A stretch of DNA of 64,000 nt from Caldicellulosiruptor kronotskyensis 2002 (GCF_000166775.1 NC_014720.1:1482501-1546500); one strand, 5' to 3'; positions 1-8,572 are shown, numbered from the stretch's first letter. The notes: generated by a model not told the origin, from the sequence alone. Numbers and translations are program-made.

Positions 1-285
1 GCTGTTGATGAGTGTATAGGAAAAGTTGTTAACAAAGTTTTAGAAAAAGGCGGAGTGGTTATTATTACTGCTGACCATGGCAACTGCGAACAGATGATTG
101 ATTATGAAACAGGTGAACCTCATACAGCTCATACAACAAATAAGGTACCTTTGTATCTTGTTGGATATGGCAATGTAAAATTGAGGAATGACGGAATTTT
201 AGCAGACATTGCTCCAACAATCTTAGACATCTTAGGGTTAGAAAAGCCTTCAGAGATGAAAGGAAGTTCGCTTATTATTAAATAA
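1..285 (+). CDS. gpmI: 2,3-bisphosphoglycerate-independent phosphoglycerate mutase, C-terminal part
   Basis: This is the last 94 residues of a metal-dependent phosphoglycerate mutase, which interconverts 3- and 2-phosphoglycerate in cytosolic glycolysis. The frame is open from base 1, so the start lies outside the window. Visible family marks are the ITADHGN segment, which binds metal in the alkaline-phosphatase superfamily, the following HTAHTT stretch, and the usual ending with [12 protein letters not shown] and EMKGSSL. It sits 47 bp upstream of enolase on the same strand, as expected for a glycolytic operon. The identification is firm for a C-terminal fragment; only the upstream part cannot be judged. 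Confidence 0.95.
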   Translation, partial: AVDECIGKVVNKVLEKGGVVIITADHGNCEQMIDYETGEPHTAHTTNKVPLYLVGYGNVKLRNDGILADIAPTILDILGLEKPSEMKGSSLIIK

Positions 286-332
286 AATCATATAGATACT
301 GACAAAAAATGTTTAGAGGGAGGAATAAATAA

Positions 333-1637
<1,305 letters not shown>

Positions 1638-1687
1638 CTCCACAAAAGTCCAAATATAAGATTTTGAATTCAAAACAGAATAAAGAG

Positions 1688-1717
1688 AGAGGGAAAGTCT
1701 TGAACTTTCCCTCTTTT
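1688..1717 (+). terminator. Rho-independent terminator after eno
   Basis: An 11-bp perfect stem (1688-1698 with 1704-1714) with a 5-base loop is followed by a T run. It closes the gpmI-eno unit. Confidence 0.9.
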
Positions 1718-1722
1718 CATTT

Positions 1723-1765
1723 TATAATATATTCAAACAGATTTTGTTGTGAATTTTGTTTGAAT
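1723..1765 (+). promoter_or_regulatory. Possible uxaC control region with inverted repeat
   Basis: A TATAAT hexamer (1723-1728) is followed by an 8-bp inverted repeat ATTCAAAC / GTTTGAAT (1731-1738 and 1758-1765, 19-base spacer) just upstream of uxaC. This placement would suit a repressor operator over the start of transcription. No clear -35 is visible because it would fall within the eno terminator, so the promoter assignment is tentative. Confidence 0.35.
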
Positions 1766-1810
1766 CTTTTAGTAATTGTGTTGAAATAAGTTTCAAGGAG
1801 GTTTGGAAAG

Positions 1811-3205
1811 ATGAAAAGATTTATGGATGAGGATTTTCTTTTGAATAACCAGACTGCTAAAGTGCTTTACGAAAAATATACAAAGGATATGCCAATTGTA
1901 GATTTCCACTGTCATTTGAATCCAAAGGAAATTTATGAAAATAAGAAGTTTAGGAATATCACGGAGGTTTGGCTTGGAGGAGACCATTACAAGTGGAGAC
2001 TTATGAGAGCAAACGGAATTGAAGAAAAGTATATAACAGGTAACGCAGATGACTATGAAAAGTTCTTGGCATGGGCAAAGACCATTCCAATGGCAATAGG
2101 AAACCCAATTTATCATTGGACGCATTTAGAACTTAAAAGATACTTTGGAATAGATGATATATTAAATGAAAAATCTGCACCTATCATTTGGGAAAACACA
2201 AACAAAGTCCTCAAAGAGCTTGGAGCAAGAGATATAATTTTGAAGTCAAATGTAGAAGTGATTTGCACAACAGACGACCCTGTTGATACACTTGAGTATC
2301 ATTTAAAACTGAAAGATGATAAAGGCTTCAATGTTAAAGTTTATCCTACTTTCAGACCTGACAAGGGTGTGAACATCGATAGAGAAACGTTCATTCCGTG
2401 GGTAGAAAAGCTTGGAGAAGTTTATGGAAAAAAGATAGAAATCTATGATGAGTTTTTAGATGCTCTAAAGTCAAGAGCAGAGTTTTTCCACTCTGTGGGA
2501 TGTCGTGCTTCTGACCATGCTATTGACGATATGGTTTTTGCCGATGCATCTTTTGATGAAGTAGCTGATATTTTCAAAAAAGCTTTAGCAGGTGAGAAAC
2601 TTACAGAAATTGAAGTCGCGAAATATAAAACGTATACATTGAGATTCTTAGGAAAGGTTTATTCAAGTCTTGGCTGGGCAATGCAGCTTCATATAAATGC
2701 TCTGAGAAACAACAACACACGAATGTTCAATATTTTGGGGCCTGACACAGGATATGATTCAATAAACGATGGTCATATAGCCTTTGCACTTGTTAAATTC
2801 CTTGATTCATTAGAGAAAGAAAATTCATTGCCAAAGACAATTTTGTATTCCTTAAATCCAAAAGACAACTATGTTCTTGCAACAATTATGGGGTCTTTCC
2901 AGGGCGGTGGCATTCCTGGCAAGATGCAGCTTGGTGCAGCTTGGTGGTTCAACGATAGCAAAGATGGCAACATTCAGCAGATGAAAGACCTTGCAAATCT
3001 TGGGCTTTTGAGCAGATTTGTTGGAATGGTAACAGATTCTCGAAGCTTTCTGTCTTACGCAAGACATGAATACTTTAGAAGACTACTTTGCAATTTGATT
3101 GGCGAGTGGGTGGAAAACGGCGAATATCCTTATGATTTGGAAACACTTGGCAAAATAGTTCAAGGCATTTGTTATTATAATGCAAAAAAGTATTTTGGGT
3201 TTTAA
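1811..3205 (+). CDS. uxaC: Glucuronate isomerase (uronate isomerase)
   Basis: UxaC interconverts D-glucuronate and D-fructuronate (and galacturonate and tagaturonate), the first step of hexuronate catabolism in the cytosol. The 464-residue length fits the family. Recognisable parts are DFHCHLNPKEIYENK near residue 32 (amidohydrolase-fold metal site), GGDHYKWRLMRANGIEE, CTTDDPVDTL and MQLHINALRNNN, and the carboxy-terminal FVGMVTDSRSFLSYARHEYFRR. The ATG follows an AAGGAGG site. It is bracketed by terminators on both sides, so it is a single-gene unit. It suggests use of plant-derived uronic acids. Confidence 0.96.
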   Translation: MKRFMDEDFLLNNQTAKVLYEKYTKDMPIVDFHCHLNPKEIYENKKFRNITEVWLGGDHYKWRLMRANGIEEKYITGNADDYEKFLAWAKTIPMAIGNPIYHWTHLELKRYFGIDDILNEKSAPIIWENTNKVLKELGARDIILKSNVEVICTTDDPVDTLEYHLKLKDDKGFNVKVYPTFRPDKGVNIDRETFIPWVEKLGEVYGKKIEIYDEFLDALKSRAEFFHSVGCRASDHAIDDMVFADASFDEVADIFKKALAGEKLTEIEVAKYKTYTLRFLGKVYSSLGWAMQLHINALRNNNTRMFNILGPDTGYDSINDGHIAFALVKFLDSLEKENSLPKTILYSLNPKDNYVLATIMGSFQGGGIPGKMQLGAAWWFNDSKDGNIQQMKDLANLGLLSRFVGMVTDSRSFLSYARHEYFRRLLCNLIGEWVENGEYPYDLETLGKIVQGICYYNAKKYFGF

Positions 3206-3225
3206 AAGATAGATGAGGAAGACAT

Positions 3226-3257
3226 AGGGTGGAATTGTATATTCCACCCTAATTTTT
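3226..3257 (+). terminator. Rho-independent terminator after uxaC
   Basis: A 10-bp perfect stem, AGGGTGGAAT (3226-3235) pairing with ATTCCACCCT (3241-3250), is followed by AATTTTT. Confidence 0.9.
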
Positions 3258-3313
3258 ATACTTCCATTTCCTATCACATAATTGATTGGTGAATAATACA
3301 TCCAAACTTAATG

Positions 3314-3352
3314 TTGAATTTCACGTAAATATGTGATACACTATTTTACGTG
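3314..3352 (+). promoter_or_regulatory. Promoter and palindromic operator of the VapBC-type pair
   Basis: TTGAAT (3314-3319) and TACACT (3337-3342) are spaced by 17 bases and fit a sigma-A promoter. A perfect inverted repeat CACGTAAA (3322-3329) / TTTACGTG (3345-3352) brackets the -10 element, and its right arm reaches the ribosome site of the antitoxin gene. This is the expected layout for autoregulation by a ribbon-helix-helix antitoxin. Binding is inferred. Confidence 0.6.
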
Positions 3353-3364
3353 GAGGTGAAAAAC

Positions 3365-3613
3365 ATGCGTAAGTATCAGAATATTACTTTGTCTCTTCCT
3401 AAGGAACTTATTCAAAAGATAAAACATATTGCTGTTGAAAGGAATACATCTATTTCTGCGCTGCTTACAAGCTTGTTAGAAGAGCTTGTAAATAGAGAGG
3501 AATCATATCAAAAGATTTATCTACAGCATCTTAAGCTTTTAGAAGAAGGATTTGACCTTGGAACAGGTGGAGCAATCACGTGGAGGAGAGAAGATTTATA
3601 TGAAAGAAAGTAA
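3365..3613 (+). CDS. Ribbon-helix-helix antitoxin (VapB/CopG-like)
   Basis: This is an 82-residue protein whose first 45 residues look like a ribbon-helix-helix DNA-binding domain: a short strand NITLSLP followed by two helices (KELIQKIKHIAVERN and SISALLTSLLEELV). The C-terminal half would wrap the toxin. The ATG at 3365 follows GGAGG at 3352-3356; a GTG 15 bases upstream overlaps that site and is less likely. It overlaps the PIN-domain gene by 14 bases, the arrangement of a type II toxin-antitoxin operon. The exact antitoxin family cannot be fixed by eye. Confidence 0.85.
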   Translation: MRKYQNITLSLPKELIQKIKHIAVERNTSISALLTSLLEELVNREESYQKIYLQHLKLLEEGFDLGTGGAITWRREDLYERK

Positions 3614-4040
3614 CTATCAATTTGTTGACACAAATATTTTGGTCTATGCTTATGATAAATCTGCAGGTGAAAAGCACGTAGTAGCTAAACAAATTGTGGA
3701 GAAACTTTGGAAAGAAAGAAATGGCGCGCTGAGCACTCAAGTTCTTCAAGAATTTTTTGTTGTTGTTACAAAAAAAGTTAAAAATCCTATAAGTTTTGAT
3801 ACTGCTTTTCAAATCATATCAGACTTAAAGTTATGGAAGGTAGCCACAATTGAAGTAGAAGATATTTTAGAAGCCATCAAGCTCTCACAAAGATATAAAA
3901 TCTCTTTTTGGGATGCTTTGATACTTTGTAGCGCTATCAGTTTGGGATGTTCGGTAGTATGGAGTGAAGATTTAAATTCTGGTCAGTATTTTGGTAAAAT
4001 AAAAGTAGTAAATCCATTTTTGTCTTTAAGCACATGGTGA
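3600..4040 (+). CDS. PIN-domain ribonuclease toxin (VapC-like)
   Basis: This is a 146-residue PIN-domain protein. Acidic metal-binding positions of the fold are visible: the Asp in FVDTNILVYAYD, the Glu in LQEFFVV, and the Asp in FWDALILCSA, followed by the late Asp in WSEDLNSGQ. VapC toxins cleave RNA, often tRNA or rRNA, and are held inactive by the partner antitoxin; target and activity here are inferred. The ATG at 3600 has GGAGGAG 11 bases upstream and lies inside the end of the antitoxin gene, giving coupled translation. The longer frame from 3552 lacks a ribosome site. Confidence 0.9.
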   Translation: MKESNYQFVDTNILVYAYDKSAGEKHVVAKQIVEKLWKERNGALSTQVLQEFFVVVTKKVKNPISFDTAFQIISDLKLWKVATIEVEDILEAIKLSQRYKISFWDALILCSAISLGCSVVWSEDLNSGQYFGKIKVVNPFLSLSTW

Positions 4041-4244
4041 AAATTTGAAACAAATTACATTTCATTGGTTGTTCTATTCTTTATTTTTTATCTTCCCTTA
4101 TGTTTTGTTGCAGCTTTTCTCTAAAATCAAAATTGTAACACAGAGGGCTTTTTCTTTTGTTACTACATTTACTCTATGTGGTTATTTCTTTTATTAAACA
4201 AACGATATATTTTTCCTATTTTCAAACTTATCATTTAAAAAACT
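4041..4244. other. AT-rich spacer without recognisable gene
   Basis: No frame here codes for anything recognisable, and no strong hairpin was seen. It separates the toxin-antitoxin pair from the repeat and bacteriocin-like remnants. Confidence 0.6.
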
Positions 4245-4467
4245 CAAGAAAATTTAAGCTATTTAAAGAAAAGTATATTCTGAGCTCAAAATTTAGTTGA
4301 AAATGGGCTAAAAAAAAACGGGATTGACAGAGTGAAAATGTATAAGATAAAATTTACATAGAAATTTCAAGAAGAAATTTACAGAAAAATAGCATGAGTA
4401 CAAAATATCCTAAATAAGAGAATAAAGAAGGCAACATACTAAAAATCAAGTGGGATGGAGAGATGAA
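4245..4467 (+). repeat. Promoter-leader repeat, copy A
   Basis: About 220 bp that reappear, inverted and roughly 85-90 percent identical by eye, at 14809-15032. Both copies hold TTGACA and TAAAAT at 18-base spacing (here about 4324-4353), then a roughly 100-base leader ending at a GTGGGATG segment next to a possible ribosome site. Copy A ends at the start codon of a 36-codon frame. The unit looks like a duplicated promoter plus 5' leader rather than a transposon end, because no inverted repeat or coding part is included. Confidence 0.7.
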
Positions 4468-4573
4468 GAAAAGATACTATAAAATATGGACAGGGATTTT
4501 GGTATTTCTTGTACCAAATGAGAGATTCAAGAAAGAAAAAAGGAATTTTTTGAAAAGTTTTTTAAGTAATTAA
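4463..4573 (+). pseudogene. Short frame behind the repeat, probable truncated gene
   Basis: A 36-residue frame starts with ATG at 4463 after a GGAGAG site and follows the repeat's promoter. It begins with a basic, hydrophobic stretch (KKRYYKIWTGILVFLVP) and then becomes lysine-rich. I do not recognise it. It may be the remaining N-terminus of a longer gene, or a short peptide gene feeding the bacteriocin-like remnants just downstream. Confidence 0.35.
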
Positions 4574-4611
4574 GTCCACAGAAGGGCTTGTTGATATTGA
4601 ATATTTTTGCA

Positions 4612-4834
4612 ATGTCAATATTACTAAACATTTCAGGTGGGAATTGGGTTTGAACGACTTGGGTTTTTATCTTAGTGAAGTTGGTGGGACAGTATTGGGT
4701 GTTTGTGTGTTGCTGGTTCAGCTTTTGGCTCAGCGGCAGAACCTGTTAGTTCTTTTGTTGGCGCAATTATTGGAGGTGGTGTATATTGGTTATTAGATCA
4801 GCTTAAAAGATTATACAGTCTTAAAAGACAATAA
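4612..4834 (+). pseudogene. Frameshifted class II bacteriocin-like peptide gene
   Basis: Three consecutive frames join into one plausible peptide. The first part ends in a double-glycine leader (LLNISGG). The second reads NDLGFYLSEVGGTVLG. The third reads AGSAFGSAAEPVSSFVGAI, then GGGVYWLLDQLKRLYSLKRQ and a stop at 4832. A double-Gly leader followed by a Gly/Ala-rich hydrophobic segment is typical of class IIb two-peptide bacteriocins. At least two frameshifts (near 4640 and 4695) break it. The join is by eye, so both the reconstruction and the bacteriocin label are inference. Confidence 0.45.
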
Positions 4835-4839
4835 ATTAA

Positions 4840-5022
4840 AAAAAAAAAATAAATGGTAATAGAATATTCGGTGCGATAGCAGGTGCAGTATTAGGCTTTA
4901 CGTATGGAATGGCTGCAGGGGCTGTAATTGCTTATAATACTGGTGAAGTTAAAGATATGTTTAAAACAGCGTGGTCAGCTGCAATGGTGATTGGGGCAAT
5001 TGGTTCCTTTACTCCATTTTAA
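4840..5022 (+). pseudogene. Second Gly/Ala-rich bacteriocin-like peptide, start missing
   Basis: An open frame without an in-frame ATG, GTG or TTG at its left edge codes for a small hydrophobic peptide containing FGAIAGAVLGFTYGMAAGAV and ending in GAIGSFTPF. Glycine-zipper composition like this is shared by two-peptide bacteriocins. It begins just after a run of about 12 A, so a slipped base could have separated it from its leader. It follows the first remnant directly, as expected for a two-peptide pair. The label is tentative. Confidence 0.4.
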
Positions 5023-5049
5023 TTATGAAGTAAAAGTAGGTGATAGGGA

Positions 5050-5481
5050 TTGCTTTTTAAATCGATTTTAAAATGTTTTGCATACTGTTTTGGTGCTTCA
5101 GCAGGAGTTGGTTTGTTTGTGTTGATAGTAGCAAAATTAAATGATTTATATGTAAAGCCGGAAATTATATTAGTATTTGGTTTGATGATATTTTTGTGCT
5201 CTTTGACAATGGCAATTATTTTTGGTTACTTATGTGATCATGAAGTATATGTCTATAAAAAAGGTACTATATCAGAAAATGAATTAGAAGAACGAATAAA
5301 AAGAACAGGGTATTACACTAAAATTGAAAAAGATGCCAACAAAATTATTGCAACAACACCGCATAAGCTTACAAATTGGCTGTGTGGTAAAATAATTATT
5401 GAGGTTAATGAGGATGAAATAAGAATTGATGCGAGTAGAGGTTTTTTATATAAATATTTTAGACCGGTAAAAATGCACTAA
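5050..5481 (+). CDS. Small membrane protein with two transmembrane segments, unknown
   Basis: This 143-residue protein has a TTG start behind AGGTGAT. Residues about 5-30 and 38-60 are strongly hydrophobic and form two probable membrane helices. The remainder is a soluble, charged domain of about 80 residues (KKGTISENELEERIKRTGYY onward) with alternating beta-type patterns. I do not recognise a family. It follows the bacteriocin-like remnants on the same strand, so an immunity or accessory role is possible, but only by position. Confidence 0.6.
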   Translation: MLFKSILKCFAYCFGASAGVGLFVLIVAKLNDLYVKPEIILVFGLMIFLCSLTMAIIFGYLCDHEVYVYKKGTISENELEERIKRTGYYTKIEKDANKIIATTPHKLTNWLCGKIIIEVNEDEIRIDASRGFLYKYFRPVKMH

Positions 5482-5757
5482 TGAATTCAAGATAAAAATT
5501 AAACTTTTAGGGACTGCTTATTTGAATATAGAATAGGCAACCCCTTGTTAAATAGAAAGTTTAGTAGTTTCGGGAGTATGTAAAATTCAAATAATCTTTC
5601 TTGTTTTGAAAAATGAATTAACGAAACACTCAAAAATAGAAAGTTGGCAATAAAATTTTGAATGATTATTTACCAAGAAAAACGGCTTATCTTAAAATTA
5701 TTTAAACACCCTTCATTTTCGTTAATACATTTTATTTAAAAATGGGGTGATATTTCT
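5482..5757. other. Intergenic, weak hairpin only
   Basis: A short imperfect hairpin (about 5516-5540, TGCTTATT with AATAGGCA) could end the preceding gene. No coding sequence was recognised. Confidence 0.4.
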
Positions 5758-5979
5758 ATGCTGATAGCTTTTTTTATATTATATTCTATTTTAGCCTTTT
5801 TATTTGTATTAGGAATAGTTAAGAGTAAAAAGAAATGGAGTAAAATTGCAATTATAGTACCAATTTATTTGGAGTGTGTATCTTTATTTGCGGTTTACAA
5901 ACAAAGTGTTGGCTTATATGGCTTAGGAGGTTTAGTAATATTTATAGTATTCTTGTTAAAAATACTAAGGATAATTTAA
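5758..5979 (+). CDS. Small hydrophobic protein, unknown
   Basis: A 73-residue protein of three probable short membrane segments (residues 2-20, 29-46 and 52-72) separated by a lysine-rich turn KSKKKW. The ATG follows GGGGTGA about 8 bases upstream. It is the last intact frame of the bacteriocin-like island. Size and topology resemble small bacteriocin immunity proteins, but no family motif is visible. Confidence 0.5.
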   Translation: MLIAFFILYSILAFLFVLGIVKSKKKWSKIAIIVPIYLECVSLFAVYKQSVGLYGLGGLVIFIVFLLKILRII

Positions 5980-6009
5980 GATATTACAATTATACGTCAA
6001 ACGGAATAA

Positions 6010-6071
6010 TTCAAGGCTGCCAGTTGAGAAAGATCATTTCATATGTTCTGGAGCGAACTGGCAGCCTTGAA
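6010..6071. repeat. Perfect 16-bp inverted repeat with 30-base loop
   Basis: Arms TTCAAGGCTGCCAGTT (6010-6025) and AACTGGCAGCCTTGAA (6056-6071) match perfectly. The GC content of the arms is well above the surroundings. It is followed by ATTTTGTT, so it could act as a long-loop terminator, but it could also be a small mobile repeat. Confidence 0.6.
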
Positions 6072-6116
6072 ATTTTGTTATAATTGGAATTTTAAATATT
6101 TGACTTAAAGTAACTA

Positions 6117-6136
6117 CTTTTCTAATATTAGAAAAG
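6117..6136. promoter_or_regulatory. Perfect 20-bp palindrome
   Basis: CTTTTCTAAT pairs with ATTAGAAAAG with no spacer. A TTGACT hexamer lies about 17 bases before a TAAT element inside it, so it may have been an operator for the lost gene that followed. The remnant downstream is a transposase scrap, so the role is unclear. Confidence 0.4.
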
Positions 6137-6180
6137 AAAGATTTATTCATATTTATTAAATAAAGAAGAGATTAGAGTAA

Positions 6181-6324
6181 ATAGATGGAGCAGAATTTAT
6201 ATTGGATAATTTTCATTTAGCAAGTGATATAACGAAAATAGCAGGAGGAAATAAAAAATTATCTAAAGAGATTTGTAAAAATAAAAGTATTAAATACTTT
6301 TTTGTATTACCTCTTGACATATAA
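6181..6324 (+). pseudogene. Transposase remnant (possibly ISLre2/UPF0236-like)
   Basis: An open frame of 47 codons without a start contains DGAEFILDNFHLASDITKIA, which resembles the second-Asp segment (a conserved D-x-F/Y-H-L pattern) of UPF0236/ISLre2-type transposases. The upstream and downstream parts of such a protein are absent. Its stop lies inside the promoter of the LysM gene. Family assignment is from one short motif only. Confidence 0.4.
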
Positions 6325-6342
6325 ACATTTGTTTGATATTCT
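6314..6342 (+). promoter_or_regulatory. Strong sigma-A promoter with LexA-like operator in the spacer
   Basis: TTGACA (6314-6319) and TATTCT (6337-6342) are spaced by exactly 17 bases. The palindrome AAACATTTGTTT (6323-6334) lies between them and resembles the GAAC-N4-GTTC core of Firmicute LexA boxes. Transcription would start near 6350, so the gene must start at 6380, not at the upstream ATG. LexA binding is inferred from the match and from the SOS control known for yneA. Confidence 0.6.
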
Positions 6343-6379
6343 TTATATAGAACATTTTATCGGAGAGAATGAATATTTT

Positions 6380-6709
6380 ATGAGAACAAAAGTTGTTATA
6401 AAAAATAAGTTTCGTTTTGGTATTGCATTGCTTCTTATAATGGTATTTGTTATAACAGTTTTGATGATTTCGATTGGAGAAGGGAAGGGAATTGATAAAG
6501 AAAAGAATATAAATTGGATATTTGTGAAGGTAAAAGAGGGAGATTCGCTGTGGACAATTTCAAAGAATTTTGTTGATGATAGTGTAGACATTCGCGATTA
6601 TATCTCTTTTGTACGAAAGGTAAATAAGTTAGAAAATGCAATTTTGTATCCTGGGCAAGTGTTAAAATTTGTAGATGTAAAAACGTACAAACTTCTGTGC
6701 ACAAAATAA
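6380..6709 (+). CDS. LysM-domain membrane-anchored protein, YneA-like division inhibitor
   Basis: This 109-residue protein has an N-terminal membrane anchor (about residues 11-32) and one LysM peptidoglycan-binding domain (about 46-100: VKVKEGDSLWTISKNF, then LYPGQVLKF). This is the architecture of YneA, the SOS-induced suppressor of cell division in Bacillus, which acts outside the membrane at the septum. The start at 6380 was chosen because the promoter lies downstream of the ATG at 6302; GGAG stands at 6362. A recombinase gene follows convergently. Bacillus yneA is also next to a recombinase gene, but of the resolvase type. The function is inferred from architecture and the operator. Confidence 0.75.
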   Translation: MRTKVVIKNKFRFGIALLLIMVFVITVLMISIGEGKGIDKEKNINWIFVKVKEGDSLWTISKNFVDDSVDIRDYISFVRKVNKLENAILYPGQVLKFVDVKTYKLLCTK

Positions 6710-6767
6710 AACCCCCTTATCAGGAGTCCAACACGTCCTGGTTTTCTCCTGAGAGGGGGTTTTTTTC
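6710..6767. terminator. Bidirectional terminator overlapping the recombinase 3' end
   Basis: A long stem with AAACCCCC on one side and GGGGGTTT on the other, extended by TCAGGAG / CTCCTGA, serves both converging genes. The last codons of the recombinase gene (stop at 6720-6722) lie inside the stem. Confidence 0.85.
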
Positions 6768-7706
6768 AAAGGCTTTTTTGATGTCATCGTCATTTACATG
6801 AGTATAAATCTCTGTTGTGGAGATACTTTGATGACCCAAGATAGTCTGAAGAGACCTTATATCAACTTTGCCGTGCCTGTACATAAGTGTTGCTGCAGTG
6901 TGACGAAGCTTGTGGGCAGAAATCTTTTTCTGATTTATACCTGCCATCTTCACATACTTTTCAACAATGTATTGAACAGTTCTTCTGCTAATTCTTTTCT
7001 TTCTTTCACTCAAAAAAAGAGCATCTTTGTCTTTTACACCTTCTGTAGGGCGGACTTTCAAATAGTTTTCAATAGCATCTTTACAGGCTTTGTTTAAGTA
7101 TATTATTCTTTCTTTATTGCCTTTACCAACAATCCTGAGCATATCATCTTTTATATCCGAAAGGTTTATATTTACAAGCTCTGAAAGGCGCAATCCGCAG
7201 TTTAGAAAAATAGTAATTATTGCAAAGTCCCTTTCTTTATTTTCACCATCAATTGCAGAAAGTAGCTTTTTGCTTTCATCAAGTGTAAGATACCTTGGAT
7301 TTCTTTTACCAAGTTTTGGCGATTCTAAATCTTTTGCAGGGTTATCAGGAATGAGTTTAGCTTTGCTGTAAAGATATTTAAAAAAGCTTCTAATTGATGC
7401 AACTTTTCGGGCTCTTGCATAAGGACCGTTGTTAAAATGTGTAGCAAGAAAAGAAAAATATTCATACAGATTGCTAAGAGTTAAGGCTTTTAGCTTTTCA
7501 ATTTCAAAATTGCTTACATCAATATTTTCAAGGTCTTCAATCTTTTCGATTTGGCTGAGCATATTCAGATCTTTTGCTTTTAGATATCTCAAAAAGTTTC
7601 TCAAGTCGTAATAATATTCTTTGATGGTATTTGGAGATTTATTTTTGATTGTAATCATATAATTCAAAAAATCTGCAACATAAGATGGAATATCAGAAAA
7701 ATTCAT
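6720..7706 (-). CDS. Tyrosine recombinase, XerC/XerD-like
   Basis: This 328-residue site-specific recombinase has an N-terminal SAM-like core-binding domain (about 1-110) and a C-terminal catalytic domain. The catalytic set is visible: Arg in CGLRLSELV, Lys in GKGNKER, His and Arg in HKLRHTAAT, His in LGHQS, and the Tyr nucleophile in STTEIYTHV. It would cut and rejoin DNA through a 3'-phosphotyrosine. The ATG at 7706 was preferred because GAAGGGA precedes it; an in-frame ATG at 7748 lacks a site. Chromosome-dimer resolution or a lineage-specific role are both possible. Confidence 0.88.
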   Translation of the reverse strand: MNFSDIPSYVADFLNYMITIKNKSPNTIKEYYYDLRNFLRYLKAKDLNMLSQIEKIEDLENIDVSNFEIEKLKALTLSNLYEYFSFLATHFNNGPYARARKVASIRSFFKYLYSKAKLIPDNPAKDLESPKLGKRNPRYLTLDESKKLLSAIDGENKERDFAIITIFLNCGLRLSELVNINLSDIKDDMLRIVGKGNKERIIYLNKACKDAIENYLKVRPTEGVKDKDALFLSERKKRISRRTVQYIVEKYVKMAGINQKKISAHKLRHTAATLMYRHGKVDIRSLQTILGHQSISTTEIYTHVNDDDIKKAFEKNPLSGENQDVLDS

Positions 7707-7836
7707 TTTCTCATTCCCTTCATTGCACAAAATTTTTATTTTGTGCAATTATATTTTTCTAAAATTTATTATACTTCTCTTCTTTTTATCATGTCAAGCT
7801 TTTTTCTTTTTCTTGTTTAACAACCTATATGGCTTT

Positions 7837-8382
7837 TTAAAAATCGTAAGGTTTGCAAATTATTTCTTTAATTTTTGTTTCAAATATAGAAGCTGCATGT
7901 GAAGGTCTTATAATTACAGCAGTATCAGCACCTTCAGATGTTCCACCAATCGCAATTATATCTTCTCCATACGGTATCAGTCCTGCATCTAAAGCCATAA
8001 CAGAAATCTCTACTGCAACCTTCACGCCTTGCCCAAGCATTCTAAGTGTATGTGCCATAATTTCAACTGGATATACTCCACCAAACTTTCTCGATATTCC
8101 TCTTTCAGCTCCTGACAAAACATGTGTGCCTGTATAGACCTTAAATCCCATTGCTTTAAGCTCTTCAATAATTTGCTGGCTTATTTCCATCTTTCCAGGT
8201 TCAGAAAAACCATTTACGTGTGTTACAACTACAACATTTTTCCCACAATCTTTTAGAAGTTTAGCTGTACTTCCACTGCATGAAGCCACCACAATATAGT
8301 TAATATTTCTTTCAATTGCAGTTTTTATCGCAAGCTCAATTGTCTCAAGAGTATTATGAGGACCTGCCGACTTAAAGTACAT
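7837..8382 (-). CDS. Stand-alone pyruvate kinase C-terminal-domain protein
   Basis: This 181-residue protein matches the pyruvate kinase alpha/beta (C-terminal) domain fold as a separate protein. Visible parts are NINYIVVASCSGSTAKLL, VVVVTHVNGFSEPGKMEI, GTHVLSGAERGISRKFGG and GTSEGADTAVIIRPSHA. It lacks the catalytic barrel, so it is not a pyruvate kinase. Such proteins are widespread in archaea and clostridia and have no assigned reaction. A GGAGTGAG site precedes the ATG. It is divergent from the livJ operon and probably monocistronic. Confidence 0.8.
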   Translation of the reverse strand: MYFKSAGPHNTLETIELAIKTAIERNINYIVVASCSGSTAKLLKDCGKNVVVVTHVNGFSEPGKMEISQQIIEELKAMGFKVYTGTHVLSGAERGISRKFGGVYPVEIMAHTLRMLGQGVKVAVEISVMALDAGLIPYGEDIIAIGGTSEGADTAVIIRPSHAASIFETKIKEIICKPYDF

Positions 8383-8572
8383 ATTTACTCACTCCTTACC
8401 TACCCTATGGTTTTCTTTCAATTATATTAATTTTACAACGTGGAAATAATGATGTCTATAACAACAGCAGAAAAAACACTCTGAATACTTGTATTCAATC
8501 TAAAGATATTTTATACTATAAACTATAAAGACAAAATACATACAAAAATTTTCAAAAGGAGAGTGAACTATA

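Noticed and set aside
6302..6379. Longer N-terminus for the LysM protein starting at 6302
   Set aside because: The promoter at 6314-6342 lies downstream of that ATG, and the extra residues do not resemble a signal or domain.
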